A stretch of DNA of 64,000 nucleotides from assembly GCA_029204225.1 (NCBI GenBank), contig CM055110.1, positions 48,150,921 to 48,214,920 on the forward strand, given 5' to 3'. The first letter of the stretch is position 1; each line of letters opens with the position of its first letter. The notes beneath the pieces were generated by a model. That model was not told where the DNA came from, searched no databases, and saw nothing but the letters and a program-made list of their open reading frames with translations. This DNA comes from Diphasiastrum complanatum. Lineage: Eukaryota > Streptophyta > Lycopodiopsida > Lycopodiales > Lycopodiaceae. Positions 44,998-56,050 of the stretch are shown one piece after another. A program made the translations under genes and the position numbers.

Positions 44998-45234
44998 CCA
45001 ACCTGTGATATACAAGCCGTTCTTGATGCTGGCCTCCTCTCCTCCTTGCTTTCCCTTATTCACCAGCTTTTTGGCTCAGGGATTTCTGCCATTTCTGGCA
45101 GCATTGTAGAGGATGATGAAAGTGCTTGTGACCTGGAAGAACATGATGCACAGTTTTCAAATGGATCTTCAACTCTGCAAAGAAGCTTTACAACTTTGAA
45201 TGACGTTGATCTCAAGATGGAGTACAGGCTGCAG
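44998..45234 (+). CDS. SPI: BEACH protein (SPIRRIG-like), exon E
   Basis: 237 bp = 79 codons, acceptor ACTGCAG (44991-44997), donor GTGACT at 45235, phase 0. It starts PTCDIQAVLDAGLLSSLLSL, matching the DKQ-LLDSGI-C-LI pattern of SPIRRIG proteins, continues IHQLFGSG, then a Ser/Asp/Glu-rich insert, and ends LKMEYRLQ, the position where relatives read RRLE(V/I)EG. The next expected segment (EGSVVHIMKAL-like) is not found before the window ends, so the following intron probably exceeds 18 kb. Together exons A-E give about 170 residues of a protein that should exceed 3000. Confidence 0.78.
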
Positions 45235-46380
45235 GTGACTATATCAAAAACTAGACTCCAGCTTTATAGAAGGCATACAAAGTGCCATTTTGTTTTAGTT
45301 ATCGTGCAAACATTGTTGGATGCATTGTCAATTCTGTGTCAGTCTACCTACTTAGATGGAGTAGAAAACAATTGGGAACTTTTCCCTTTGGTTGAATTTT
45401 ATACATATGTTACTAATCCCATTTTGCTATTGTTATAATGTTTAGGCTCAATTTTCTTTTTCATCTTTATGGGCATGAGATCTGCGAATTGGGTAATTTG
45501 TTGCCAACGAGTATTCAGGCCACATAATGCTTCATGAGTTCAATAACCTAAGATTGTGGGTTTTCTTCTTACTATTAGAAGTTGCACATTTTGTTTCCTG
45601 TGTTTGAAAAATATTTTGGATCTGATTCTGACTCTGTACATGTTTGTTTTTATAGTTGGTATAAGCTCTCTTGTAGTTGTAATAACAAAATTCACAGTAT
45701 TAAAATCTCTCGAGAATAATTAAATGTTCTTGAGGTTTCTTATCCCACAAATGTAAATCTAGTTGATACTTTGTAGTTTGTACCTAAACATTAACCACTC
45801 TTGTATGCAATTTGTTATGTCCTATTTGAAATGCTATCAGCTATGAAAAAGTTGACACTAGTAGAACACTGGAGAAATATAGCCATGCTGATCTATGCTA
45901 ATTTTAACAGTAAGTGAGAAGCTACTCTATGAATAATCACTTATTTCTAATGATGTGCATGAGCCTATCTATGGTATTTTGCAGTTTTCGAATGTCCTTA
46001 TGTCAAATAATAAATGAAATGCCCAAAGTCCAAACTGTACGGTCTGATGTCTGATAATCACAAAGAACAAGGAGCTCAACCTCAAGTGATTGTAAATATG
46101 ATGCTTGTTAACTCTATTTCCTTCTGAATAGATAGTTCCCAGTATCAGTATAGTAATGCATATTGGTTTCCAAGGGGGGTTCAAACTTGGGACCAAATTT
46201 TTTTTGCATGCCAACCAATGGAACCAACCCCATTGGATGATGTATCAGTATAGCAATGAAGAGAGGAATATGTGGATGAATACCAAAATGTCAATACAGT
46301 ATCATGTTATAATAGACTGTGAATGCTATAGAAGTAATTGCTCCTCCCATAAGAATGCCTGATCCAGCACCGTACGAAAT
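45235..46380 (+). other. intron sequence, no gene recognised
   Basis: No known domain. The phrase GGTTCAAACTTGGGACCA near 46177 is of a sort common in plant repeats. The open frame running on from exon E into the intron is not supported as coding. Confidence 0.4.
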
Positions 46381-46860
46381 ATGGAGAAAACATCTTCAGT
46401 TTTTCATGCACACGCTCCACCAGATATGTGCGCCATAAAAGGTAAGCTTGACTCTCTCCTAATCAGGACGATCCCATACTATCAGTATGACCCTCTTGTA
46501 GAAACTTGTGGACAGCCAATATGAACAGTAGATTGCTTAACAAAAGTGTGTCTCATACAAATGAATGGCTACATATAAGTAGTCCAAGATGGCTATCTAC
46601 CTTCATGACTGTTGGCTGTCCAATAACTTGACTAATGGCTATCTAGCTACCATAAGTTACATAAAATAATTAAGTACCCCAAATAACAAGTTAGGTACTT
46701 AATTCACATGTATAGGCCCCTAATGGACCCACGAGTCCCTACAATTTAGTTTCATACTAACTTGGGCCTAAAATTTAAATGACCATGGTTACACAGATCT
46801 CGACCTTTTGGGTCATAGTAACCTATGGCTTCTACATCATTTACATTTATTATTCTAACA
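46381..46860 (-). repeat. 3' LTR of the minus-strand copia
   Basis: The minus-strand LTR starts TGTTAGAATAATAAATG at 46860, directly after a purine tract (complement of 46861-46869, AAGGAGGG). The other end is only estimated. Confidence 0.55.
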
Positions 46861-46903
46861 CCCTCCTTAAATGCAAATGACATGTAGAAATGACATGTAT
46901 TCA

Positions 46904-47869
46904 CTAAGTAAGAAAATCAGCATATTGCTTTAAATTTAAAGCTTCACAAAGAGCTTTAAATCGAACTCTAGGCAATGCCTTAGTGAACACATCTGCAATA
47001 TTATCCTCCGTGGGACAATTTTCAAGTGTGATGTCGCCATTATGAAGCTTCTCCCGAACAAAGTGATAGTGGATCTCGATATGCTTTGTTCTTGCATGAA
47101 ATACTGGATTTCGTGCAATGGCAATAGCACTTTGACTATCCGTAAATAGGAGAGTAGCTGAGGGCTGGCCATGCTTCATATCGACAAGTAATTGTCTCAG
47201 CCATATACACTCCGTAGTGGCTGAAAACGTTGCTCTATATTCTGCTTCACTTGAGGATGTAGCAACGGTGGGCTGCTTTTTGCTTAACCAAGAAACTGCA
47301 GAATTTCCAATGAAAAAGCAATGACCACTAGTAGAGCGTCTAGTGTCTTGATCTCCACCCCAATCCGAGTCACAAAAACCAGCCAAACATGCATCATCAC
47401 TAGAAGGATAAAACAGACCAAGTGTTTTACTTCCTTGAAGATATCGAAGGATCCTCTTCAATGCCTTCCAATGTGATGTCAACGGAGCATGCATGAATTG
47501 ACTCATGAGGGAAATACTATAAGATATGTTTGGTCTTGAGTTGCATAAGTAAATGAGACTTCCAACCGCTTGACAATATAGTGTAGTATCAAATGGTTCA
47601 CCACCACTTTGATTACTTAACTTCAGGCCCGTCTCAATTGGTGTAGCAACTGGCTTGCAATCTTCCATTTTGAAACGCTTCAAAATCTGCTTAATGTACC
47701 GCTGTTGGGTAATGAAGATTCCAGCCTTTCCTTGCAAAAACTCAAGACCAAGGTAGAAATGCAATTGGCCTAAATCTGATGTATCATAAACTGAAGCAAG
47801 ATCAGATTTTAAGGCTGCAATATATTGCTCATTACTACCCGTAATGATAATATCATCAACATATAGCAT
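46904..47869 (-). CDS. copia reverse transcriptase (C-terminal part) and RNase H
   Basis: 321 uninterrupted codons. It opens with the catalytic LYVDDIIITG, so it starts in the middle of RT. It continues FYLGLEFLQGKAGIFITQQRY, the thumb, then RNase H: CDSDWGGDQDTRRSTSGHC, SSSEAEYRATFSATTECIWL, FTDSQSAIAIARNPVFHART, KHIEIHYHFVREK and NIADVFTKALPRVRF. The expected RNase H acidic residues are present. The 5' portion of the element is missing; at 47870 it abuts LINE sequence. It cannot be a complete functional gene, but the intact frame marks a relatively recent origin. It lies antisense in the putative host intron. Confidence 0.9.
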   Translation of the reverse strand: MLYVDDIIITGSNEQYIAALKSDLASVYDTSDLGQLHFYLGLEFLQGKAGIFITQQRYIKQILKRFKMEDCKPVATPIETGLKLSNQSGGEPFDTTLYCQAVGSLIYLCNSRPNISYSISLMSQFMHAPLTSHWKALKRILRYLQGSKTLGLFYPSSDDACLAGFCDSDWGGDQDTRRSTSGHCFFIGNSAVSWLSKKQPTVATSSSEAEYRATFSATTECIWLRQLLVDMKHGQPSATLLFTDSQSAIAIARNPVFHARTKHIEIHYHFVREKLHNGDITLENCPTEDNIADVFTKALPRVRFKALCEALNLKQYADFLT

Positions 47870-47874
47870 CTACG

Positions 47875-50075
47875 ATACAGCTGCTGTTTGATAAATGTAT
47901 GAGTTCCCTGTGGGAGATCCAGCATCGAGAAGCCCCATGACTGAAAGAAAGCCACTACATCACCATACCAAGAAGATCTAGCCTGTTGTCCAGCTATAGT
48001 CTGAGAAGAAGTAAGCGCTGCCATCACATATCTGTGAGTATCCATGGTCTCAAGTCGATGTAGAAAGGTAACGATCTGAAATAGAGCCTCTACCACCATG
48101 GGGAGTGAGGCGAACTCCGCTAAAAGAATCTCATGAGGAACTAATGGCTTTGCACGAATCATCCTCCCTAACATGGTAATCTGCAAGCAAGTGATGTCTC
48201 TCCAGCTACCTTGAGATATCCCTGGGCACCAAACCTCTACCGAGTGCATAGCCACTGGTGAGACCACTGTAGAGAAAAGGTGGTCTCTAGTAGCAGGATC
48301 ATGAATATGGTAAGTCGTACACACTCTCTCCATATGTACCAAGGCAGCATGCCCCTTACGCAGGCGAGATAGAGCAGTAGAGCGAAAAGTAAGGGACCGG
48401 TGAATAGTACACCTAGATAGGTGTATGAGGTAACAATCTCCAACTGCTGTCCATCATAATAAAATGCGTCATTTCTCATATGCTGGCGATTAGTGTTAAA
48501 CACCATTACCTTGGTCTTAGCAATATTCACCGTCAAGCCCCACACTAAGCAAAAACCATATAGAGCATCAAGATGTCGCTGTAGTCTAGAGGCTGTAGTG
48601 GATAGCAATGCCACATCATCCACATAAAGTAGGATAGGAATAATAACATCAGCAAGTGCACATCCATCACCACCCTCCTCCTTGATGATCCGCTCTAGAT
48701 CATCAATGTACAATGCAAAAAGAGTGGGAGAGAGTGGACATCCCTGCTTGACCCCAACTGTGCTCTGGATAAAAGGCGACCAACTGCTGCCATCTCAGAA
48801 ATGTGCTAATACCCTCTCATATAAGGTGCTGATAGCCATAATGGTATCCTGTGAGAAGCCAAGTGAAGATAAGCGCTGAAGTAGCAGGTGCCGGGGAACT
48901 GAGTGAAAGGCCTTGCGGAAATCCACAAAGCAGCAGTATACTCTCTGTCTCTGATGTCGAGCCTCGTCTATGATGCAGCGTAGGACAGATGCATGATCAA
49001 TGGTAGAATATCCGGGTTTGAAGCCAGCCTGTCCAAGAGCAAATAACTCATCCGATTCCTCCTGGGATCCAACCATAGACTGCAGAAACGAGCCATAAAG
49101 CTTTGCCATCGTGTGACTGATCATGAGAGTGCGGTAGTTATCGACGTTCATTGGATCACCAGCCTTGAGAATGGAATGGAGAAGATTCATGCACCAGTTG
49201 GTGGGAAAGCTAGAGGTAACAGCCATGTTAAAAGTGTGGGCAATGTAAGGAGAGAAGAGTTGGGAGATAGGTTTGAGGAAGTCCGATTAAGTGAGTCGAC
49301 ATCTTTTGCTTTATGGGGTTGGGCTTTACAAATCGCGGATTCAACTTGGTCAGAGGTAAAAAGAGAGAAGGTAGCGGGTCGAGTGATAGGGATAGGGGGG
49401 GCATCTGTAATGTATAAGCGAGTAGCATAATCCACCCAAGAGTCGATATCAATAGGTGAAAGTAAGGAAGATTTCTTAGAAAAGATTTTCCAGAAAAGAG
49501 AGGAGGAGGAAGAGAAAAGGGAGTCTATAAGTTTCTGACCATCTCTTGTTAGAGAGTCTCTTTTCTTTTTATTAACTACATGACGATACTGCTTTTGCAC
49601 TTGCACCAAAATATTAGGAGACTGATGCATGGCAAATACCACCTGCTTATGTAAGATGTGGCAATCATGATCATACCATCGGTTATAGGTCTTTCGATGA
49701 GTGGAATATGTCTTAGAAAATCTTGCAGAAGAGTGTTGAGCGTGAGTATGTATCGTGGGATGAGATATGTACAAAAAGAAAAGTGAGGTGTAGTGGTCTT
49801 GGGTCGAATGGTTGGAAGGGGAGAGGTCTGGCCAACAGAGAGTAAGAGCAGCGAGTGATCAGCAAGGGTGGGAGAGAGAATGGTAAAGCTGTGAATGAGA
49901 GGAATCAAGGTTGGTGAGCCAATGAAGTAATCTACCACACTATGTCTGCCTCCATGTGGATGACAAGTGAAGGCTGCTAAATCTGGCCACTGTGATAAAC
50001 CGTTCAGAATAACCAAGGAATGTGCCTCGGTAATCCTGAGTAAACCCAAAGCCTACTTTGAAACCTCTCTAACAT
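47875..50075 (-). pseudogene. LINE (non-LTR retrotransposon) ORF2
   Basis: Minus strand. The end of the AP-like endonuclease is at 50049-49800 (GGRHSVVDYFIGSPTLIPL, LADHSLLLL), with a linker at 49774-49187. RT at 49226-48237 follows in two frames: NYRTLMISHTMAKLYGSFLQ, ALGQAGFKPGYSTIDHA, CCFVDFRKAFHSVPRHLL, QGCPLSPTLFALYIDDL (about 48745-48695) and the catalytic LLYVDDVALLS near 48640-48610, then TYLGVLFTG. A C-terminal region is at 48342-47880 (MHSVEVWCPG, SWRDITCLQITMLGRMI). Frame changes near 48790, 48340 and 49200. The 5' end (endonuclease start) and the 3' end are missing; the right-to-left end joins copia RT at 47870. Confidence 0.9.
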
Positions 50076-50267
50076 GATAAAAAATCAGCCCCTAAACAAT
50101 TCTATAAGCATCACTACTCTCTTTCAAAGATAACTAGATTCATTGGGTACTTCAACTACAAGCTTCCTACAACTAGAAAAGCCAATAATCTTCTCAAAAA
50201 AAAAAAAAATTAGTTGGTGATCTTAATAGAATTTGAAAAAAGTTAAAAAGATTATTATCCTTTGTCT

Positions 50268-50280
50268 AGCTCTGATACCA
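50268..50280 (-). promoter_or_regulatory. isolated PBS-like site
   Basis: The minus strand reads TGGTATCAGAGCT. It suggests that 50281 to about 50900 is a minus-oriented LTR remnant, but the adjoining bases lack a clear TG end and no internal region follows. The 50281-50972 stretch otherwise shows CTCCAA-rich low-complexity sequence and no gene. Confidence 0.5.
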
Positions 50281-50972
50281 CTTTTACAAGTAGAGGTGAG
50301 GAAGTCCTCCAAATCCAAGGTAGAGCCTCCAAATCTCCTCCAAGCAACCTGCAAGCTCCAGGATGCTCCCCAACTCCAAGCTAGGATGTCTCCACCTGCA
50401 AGTAAGGATTTGCAAGCCTTCAAGGATCTCTCCTCCACCTGTGTCCCTACTCTTAAACACAAAGATAGATAACAAGCTGGCCTCAAGTATTCACCACCCA
50501 ACCATAGCTAGATCCAAGCTCCAAGCAAGACCTATCTAGCACCCCCTTGCTAACCATAAACAAATCACAAGCATACCACAACAGACTATAGCATACTGAA
50601 GATCCAAACCCTACTTATGTCCAATACCATAAGCAAGATCCAAACCCTAAGCATACTACACACAAGAAAGTACTCTACACACTAGTAGCAACACTAGAGC
50701 ATAAGCAAAGCAAGCAAGAGAAAATCTCTCCCCTCCCAATGAGCGCCCTGCTACCCTCATATAGATGGCCCATGGACCCCTCCAGTGCACTATGGAGTTC
50801 CATGCCCATCCAATGAGAGAGAGAGAAGCCTAGGGGAGTTAAAGAACCTCCATAAGTCAAGAGACTCCTTCCATAACCTATGACTCTTTGAATGCCTTTC
50901 TTGTGGGAGTTGGGAACTCATTAGACCCATTGGAAGTGCGCCCTCCTACTAGGTCCCAATGCCCAAGTTGTG

Positions 50973-51430
50973 CATGTATATTTTGGTCTATCATGATCTC
51001 GGCATGGCCAGTTACCAAAGGGCCTAAAGCCTAGTATTGGCAAGGGTCGGTGACCGACGAGAACATCTGTCCCAAGTTGGGACCGGTGCGTCACGAGCAG
51101 TGATCCGGTGTGGCCGCCTGACAAGCTGTCAGAGACGCGGTGTGTCTTGACCGTCGGGACCCTAGCCGTTAGTGACAAGATGCTAGCCAGCAAGTAGTCG
51201 GGGTGACCAAGCGGGTCACAGGTCTTTGCGGGGCACAGGGGTGGTACCCTATTAGTCACTCAGTATTCACAGGTCACATGGGCCAGGCATGCCAAGTGGA
51301 CTGATCACCCACAGGTGGATGCCATGTGCCAGTTGACAGGAATAGCAGGTAGGACTCAAGGAGGGGGTGAGGTTCATTCTGCACACCGGCCTTCTAGGAT
51401 TCACGAGCTTGGAGAGACTGGCTTGTGACA
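50973..51430 (+). repeat. 5' LTR of the plus-strand gypsy
   Basis: Ends in CTTGTGACA, three bases before TGGTATCAGAGC at 51433 (PBS). It is similar along most of its length to the minus-oriented LTR at 36530-36915, including GCCGGTGTG/CACACCGGCC, CAAGCGGGTCA and TGCTAGCC words. The left edge is approximate. The following leader (51445-52182) contains a duplicated CGTTCTAGAGAGAGA phrase and no gene. Confidence 0.75.
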
Positions 51431-52182
51431 CTTGGTATCAGAGCCTCGTTCTAGAGAGAGAACAACTCGTTCTAGAGAGAGAAAGTGGAGAAAACATCAA
51501 TTTTCTTAGTTTTTTTGGGGGATTGCAAAAGGAGAAGTGGGGGAATTGATGCCCTGCAATGGATCGCTGGGAATAGGGAGCTTTTGCCTCGATTTGAGCC
51601 AAAAAACAGGGATTTATAGATCTGAAAAAAAATTGAACATGAAAAAATGAATTTTGTAGAAAACTGAAAAATGGCCATAACTTTCTCTACGCTTATCGGA
51701 TTGCTATGAGATTTCGGCAGGTGCTTGGGGGTGCTGAATCGCTGCTCGGGAGGCTGCAAAACTGAGAAAAGATTCTGAAATCACTGATTTTTCAAAAAAA
51801 CAGATTTTGGACGTTTTTTTTCGAGCTTTTGGAGTTGAAACGTCATAACTTCTCCGCCATACGTTCGTTTGACCTGAGATTTGGCACGGAGCATCCTCAC
51901 AGGAGGGCGACCTACTACAATAGGACCTTCAGCCTGTTTGCAGACCTGAGCGTGCATAAGTTCGCATCGATTTGGTGCTGTTTTTTCACCTATTTTCGCA
52001 AAAAGTCGACAAAACTTCAAATTTTTCCGGCAACTTCTTCATCGGTCATCCATACTACGTCTTTGGGAATCAGGGAGTGATCTATCTTCGCTGATTTATT
52101 TTACTTTTTGTTTTCCCTTTTCATAAGACAAATTGTATACATTCAAAAAGAGACTTTGTTTTTTCTTTGCTTTTTGTTCGTT

Positions 52183-53919
52183 ATGGAAGACGACCGTGTC
52201 AATATACCTCTCAACCCTCCTGTTGCTCTCCAATCACCACCACCTAGCCCTATGCTTAGCCCTGACCGTAATCCGCCTACAATGGCTGCTCGTTCGCCTG
52301 TTGGTACTTCCCCTTCTGTGCAAGCTCGCATGGATAGTGTGGAAAAGACCGTCGCAGAGATGCGAGCGATGATGGTAGCTGGTGGTTATGCGTCTTCCTC
52401 ACAACATCCCCCACCTTATCCTTATCCATTTCCGTCTTCTGTTGTTTGTCCTGTGTTACCCAAAAGACAAAGATATTAAACCTATCCGTTTCGCAAGAAA
52501 CACTCCCCAACGCAATACTGATATCGTAGATCAATGGTTGCATAAGTGAGAGGAGTATTTTGATTTGAAGCGGTCCCCAACTGATGAGGGTTGGCGGGTG
52601 CGCAAAGCTGCTTACCATTTCACTGAATTTGCTAACAGGTGGTGGCGCAAGTTGTTGAAGTCTAATCAGGCTCCATCTACCTGGCTTGAGTTTAAGCGAG
52701 CTTTCAGAGCTCAGTTTATTCCTCCACATGAGCATGTGTGTGCGACAGATGCTTTTGGCTTTTGCATCATCAGATGCAGTACATGGTGCAGGAATATGCC
52801 GATAGGTATCGTGAGATGCTTATCAAGATCCCAAAAGAGATTCCTGAGTGGCTAGTAGTCCACAAGTTCATATTTGGCCTTCGTGAAGAGTTGAGCCCTT
52901 TAGTGCTTAATGAAGGGTGCAAAACCTTAGAAGAGGCGATTGCTACATCTCTCAACTTTGAAGGTAATGTGTGCACCAAGGCTGAATTTGGAGTGCCAAG
53001 CTGGCCTCAGAAGAAGGGTTCGCGAAAGTCTGGCCAAGCTGGTCAGAAAGGCTTTTCGCAGAAGAATCCTATCTAGATGCAACAGACTTTGAAGTGCAAG
53101 ACGGGATCTCCTATGGCTCGTCGTGCTTACGACAGGTCTCCCCTTAGTCCTGAGCAAAAGGAAAAGGCCAAGAAAGACGGATTATTCTTTTTCTGTCTTG
53201 GCAAGCATCTTTTCAAAGACCGTCCTCGACGTACGGGCAAGAAGCTCTATGTTATGCAACGTCAAGATGAGGGCAAGGATGAGGAAATTTTGGATGACTT
53301 GTTGGTAAGTGATGATGAGGACACTCGTCGTGTCATGACTATTTCGGTGCGGAAGCTTGTTCCAGAGGCACCAGTTTGTTATTTGTCCACCAAGGCACGT
53401 GAAGCTTATCGGTTTCCTGATAGTGCGTTGATACGCATGAGGAGGAAGCTGGAAGGTCATGACGTGCTCGTCTTATTTGACATTGGTTCCTCGCATAATA
53501 TTATCAATTCTCGCGTGGTGAGGAAGTTTCGCTTCGCTACTGTTCCATCTGATTACCGGTATACTGTTGAGATGCCAAATGATAAGGGAACAGAGGTTTG
53601 GGATGAAAGAATCTCTCGGGCGTCTTTGTCTATTCAGACGTATATCGAGAAGTTAGATTTTGAAATTACTAAACTAGCTAAGTTTGATATTGTACTTGGT
53701 AAGCGGTGGCATGCAAGTAAGCAGCCCGCTATAGATTTTAAGTCACATGTGTATAAGTTTGGGCATGAGCGTATGTCTCATGTCTTAAAGGGGGAGAGAC
53801 CATTTGTTGAGGGTCCTCTTCTTACCTGTATGCAAATAAAGATAATGGAGATTCAGTATTTGTGGTTGTGTTATGTGAATGTTGATTCCAGTTTTGATTC
53901 TTATGTTGATAATAATTAG
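52183..53919 (+). pseudogene. gypsy gag-protease
   Basis: ATG 52183 starts a Pro-rich Gag N-terminus (PLNPPVALQSPPPSPML). After a frame change near 52470 comes the capsid core (YHFTEFANRWWRKLLKSNQ, PSTWLEFKRAFRAQFIPP) at 52600-52735, another shift near 52760, and YADRYREMLIKIPKEIPEWL at 52795-52855. The knuckle near 53190 reads FFCLGKHLFKDRPRR, with Cys residues lost. Protease at about 53440-53760 has FDIGSSHNIIN, so the catalytic D-T-G is D-I-G. Gag and protease are otherwise close relatives of those at 39.8-40.8 kb. Confidence 0.87.
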
Positions 53920-53999
53920 ATAAGCACACTCACTAATAAACCACAAGAAGCTTTATTTACTTATGCATCCCCTAGTGCACATGCATTTTCGTTATAGCC

Positions 54000-55425
54000 T
54001 AGATGTGACCCAGCAAGTGAGTTGGAGAAGTCCATCTGCACCCAGTTTAAGCACGTGCTAATTAGTAATATGCCAGAGGGATTGCCGCCTAGTCGGAACG
54101 TTGATCATTGTATTGTAGGCCTCCTTATAGGATGAGCCTAAAAGAGAAAGAGGAAGTTAGAAAGATGTTAGAGGAGTATCTCAAGCTGGGTTACATCCGT
54201 CCAAGTTATTCACCTTTCGACTCTCCTATTTTACTTGTTAAGAAAAAGGATAGTAGTTTTCGGATGTGTGTAGATTACAGGGGATTGAATAAGATCACTG
54301 TAAAGCACAAGTATCCGATGCCCATGATTGATGATCTACTGGATGCGTTGCAAGGTGCAACCATTTTCAGTAAGATAGATGTCAAAAGTGAATACCATCA
54401 AATACGGATTCGAGATGAAGACGTCCAAAAGACAGCCTCCCGAACCTGTTTCGGTCATTATGAGTTTTTGGTTATGCCATTTGGGTTAACCAATGCCCCA
54501 ACCACGTTCATGATGCTCACGAACGATGTCTTGCGAGACTATATGGGCAAGTTTGTCGTCAATTTTATTGACGATATATTGGTTATTAGTAAAGCGGTCG
54601 AGGAGCACGAGGTTCATCTCAAGACCGTATTGGGCGAGTTACAAGGTTTTGTCTTGTATGCCAATGCTCAGAAGACAGAGTTGTGTAAAACTCGTGTCGA
54701 GTATTTGGGCCACGTAGTGACAGCTGAGGGTATTTCGGTTGACCCAGCCAAGGTGGCTGTGGTTAAGAAGTGGCCGAGGCCTGCCGATATACGCCAATTG
54801 CAATCTTTCTTAGGCTTTTGTAAGTTCTACCGGTGAGAACTTGAAGGAGTCTATGGCCATGGCACCAATCCTCAAGATTGTGGATACCCAGAAACCTTTT
54901 GACCTAGGAGTCTATGGCCATGGCTCCAATCCTCAAGTGGCATTGCCGTAGGTGCAGTGTTGAGCCAAGAGGGTAGACCAGTAGCCTTTGAGAGTAAAAA
55001 GCTGACACTAGCTCAACAGAGATATCCTACACACAAGCAAGAGTTGTATGCGATAATACATGCGCTCAAGGTGTGGAGACATTATTTATATGGCGCCGAG
55101 TTTTATGTGTACACAGATTATCATACTTTAAAGTATTTTTGCACTTAGCCAGATTTGAAAGGCCGCCAAGCTCGGTGGGCCGAGTTGATGCAGGAATTTC
55201 ACTTGGAAATTCGCTTCCAAAGAGAGAAGGAAAATGTGGTCACTGATGCACTATCTCGTATACTGCATTAGATGAGCTTTACTATGGTTGATAGTGGTCT
55301 CATGGAGGAGATTAAGAAGGCTCAAGAAAAGGACCCGCATTGTCAGCGTGTGTGGCCTAATGCGCGCAATGTCGCGAACGGGTTTAGTTTGTATCGCAAA
55401 CGTATTTGTTTCTTTTGAATTTTCT
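54000..55425 (+). pseudogene. gypsy reverse transcriptase and partial RNase H
   Basis: RT is open for 242 codons at 54108-54836: SPILLVKKKDSSFRMCVDYR, TIFSKIDVKSEYHQIRI, GHYEFLVMPFGLTNAPTTF, NFIDDILVISK (catalytic D-D, near 54562-54595) and QLQSFLGFCKFYR. Then comes a deletion with a 31-bp duplicated filler (54846-54876 copied at 54908-54938), after which RNase H resumes: QEGRPVAFESKKLTLAQQRY, EFYVYTDYHTLKYF and VVTDALSRI to 55270. Stops at 55148 and 55268. The element is cut at about 55425, where copia sequence begins; integrase and 3' LTR are absent. Confidence 0.87.
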
Positions 55426-55429
55426 TATG

Positions 55430-56050
55430 CGGAAGCTTACAGGATCCTAGACATGCGACTACAGATCACAGAACAGATATCATTCTAGCAATCAAGACAA
55501 CGAAAGACAAGGAAAATGCACGAGATAGAGCAACTGTATTATCAGTTTAATTTTTAGAGCGAGATGACCAGTGTCTCGCTCGTTGGCGGCCTGACGCTCT
55601 GCTCTTTCGCAGTGTTCTGCTCGTTGGCAGACTTTCATGCACAGCTATTTTGTTTCTATTCTTTCTCTTTTCTGCTCTACTCACGTACATTCTCTGTATA
55701 TTCTTTTGATCCAAAAAATAGTTTATATCTCCACTGTGTGGAGTTTACAAGATAGCTAAACAGAGAATTACAAGAGTAGTTAATGCTAATCAACTAATCA
55801 GTTACTCTCCGTTACTACTAACTGTTTCAGCTGGGCGTGAAGTTTAAGACTCCACGCCCGTTGAGCTGCCAGCTGGCAGCACGAAAGATTTTATTTCGTT
55901 TCGTGTCGTGTCGTGTCGTGTCTTTTTGGTCTTGGAGGCATGTTTGACTTTCGCGAATCATTCGACCTTCGAGTTTCGCTTCGTGTCTCAGGGTTTTCAA
56001 GGTACTTCATGTCGCTTCGCTTCGCGTCACGGCAAAGTTGCAGGAGTTCA
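55430..56050 (-). repeat. probable 3' UTR/LTR of the minus-strand copia
   Basis: No gene. A (CGTGT)n run lies at 55901-55922, and a minus-strand TATA-like GATATAAACT near 55721-55730 fits an LTR. Boundaries cannot be set; the left edge meets the interrupted gypsy at about 55425. Confidence 0.4.

Noticed and set aside
45235-45438. Continuation of exon E as coding sequence
   Set aside because: A good GT donor follows LKMEYRLQ and the further residues do not resemble the family.
51829-52080. Plus-strand frame in the leader before gag as an upstream gene
   Set aside because: No motif is recognisable; it lies between PBS and gag ATG and is most simply untranslated leader.
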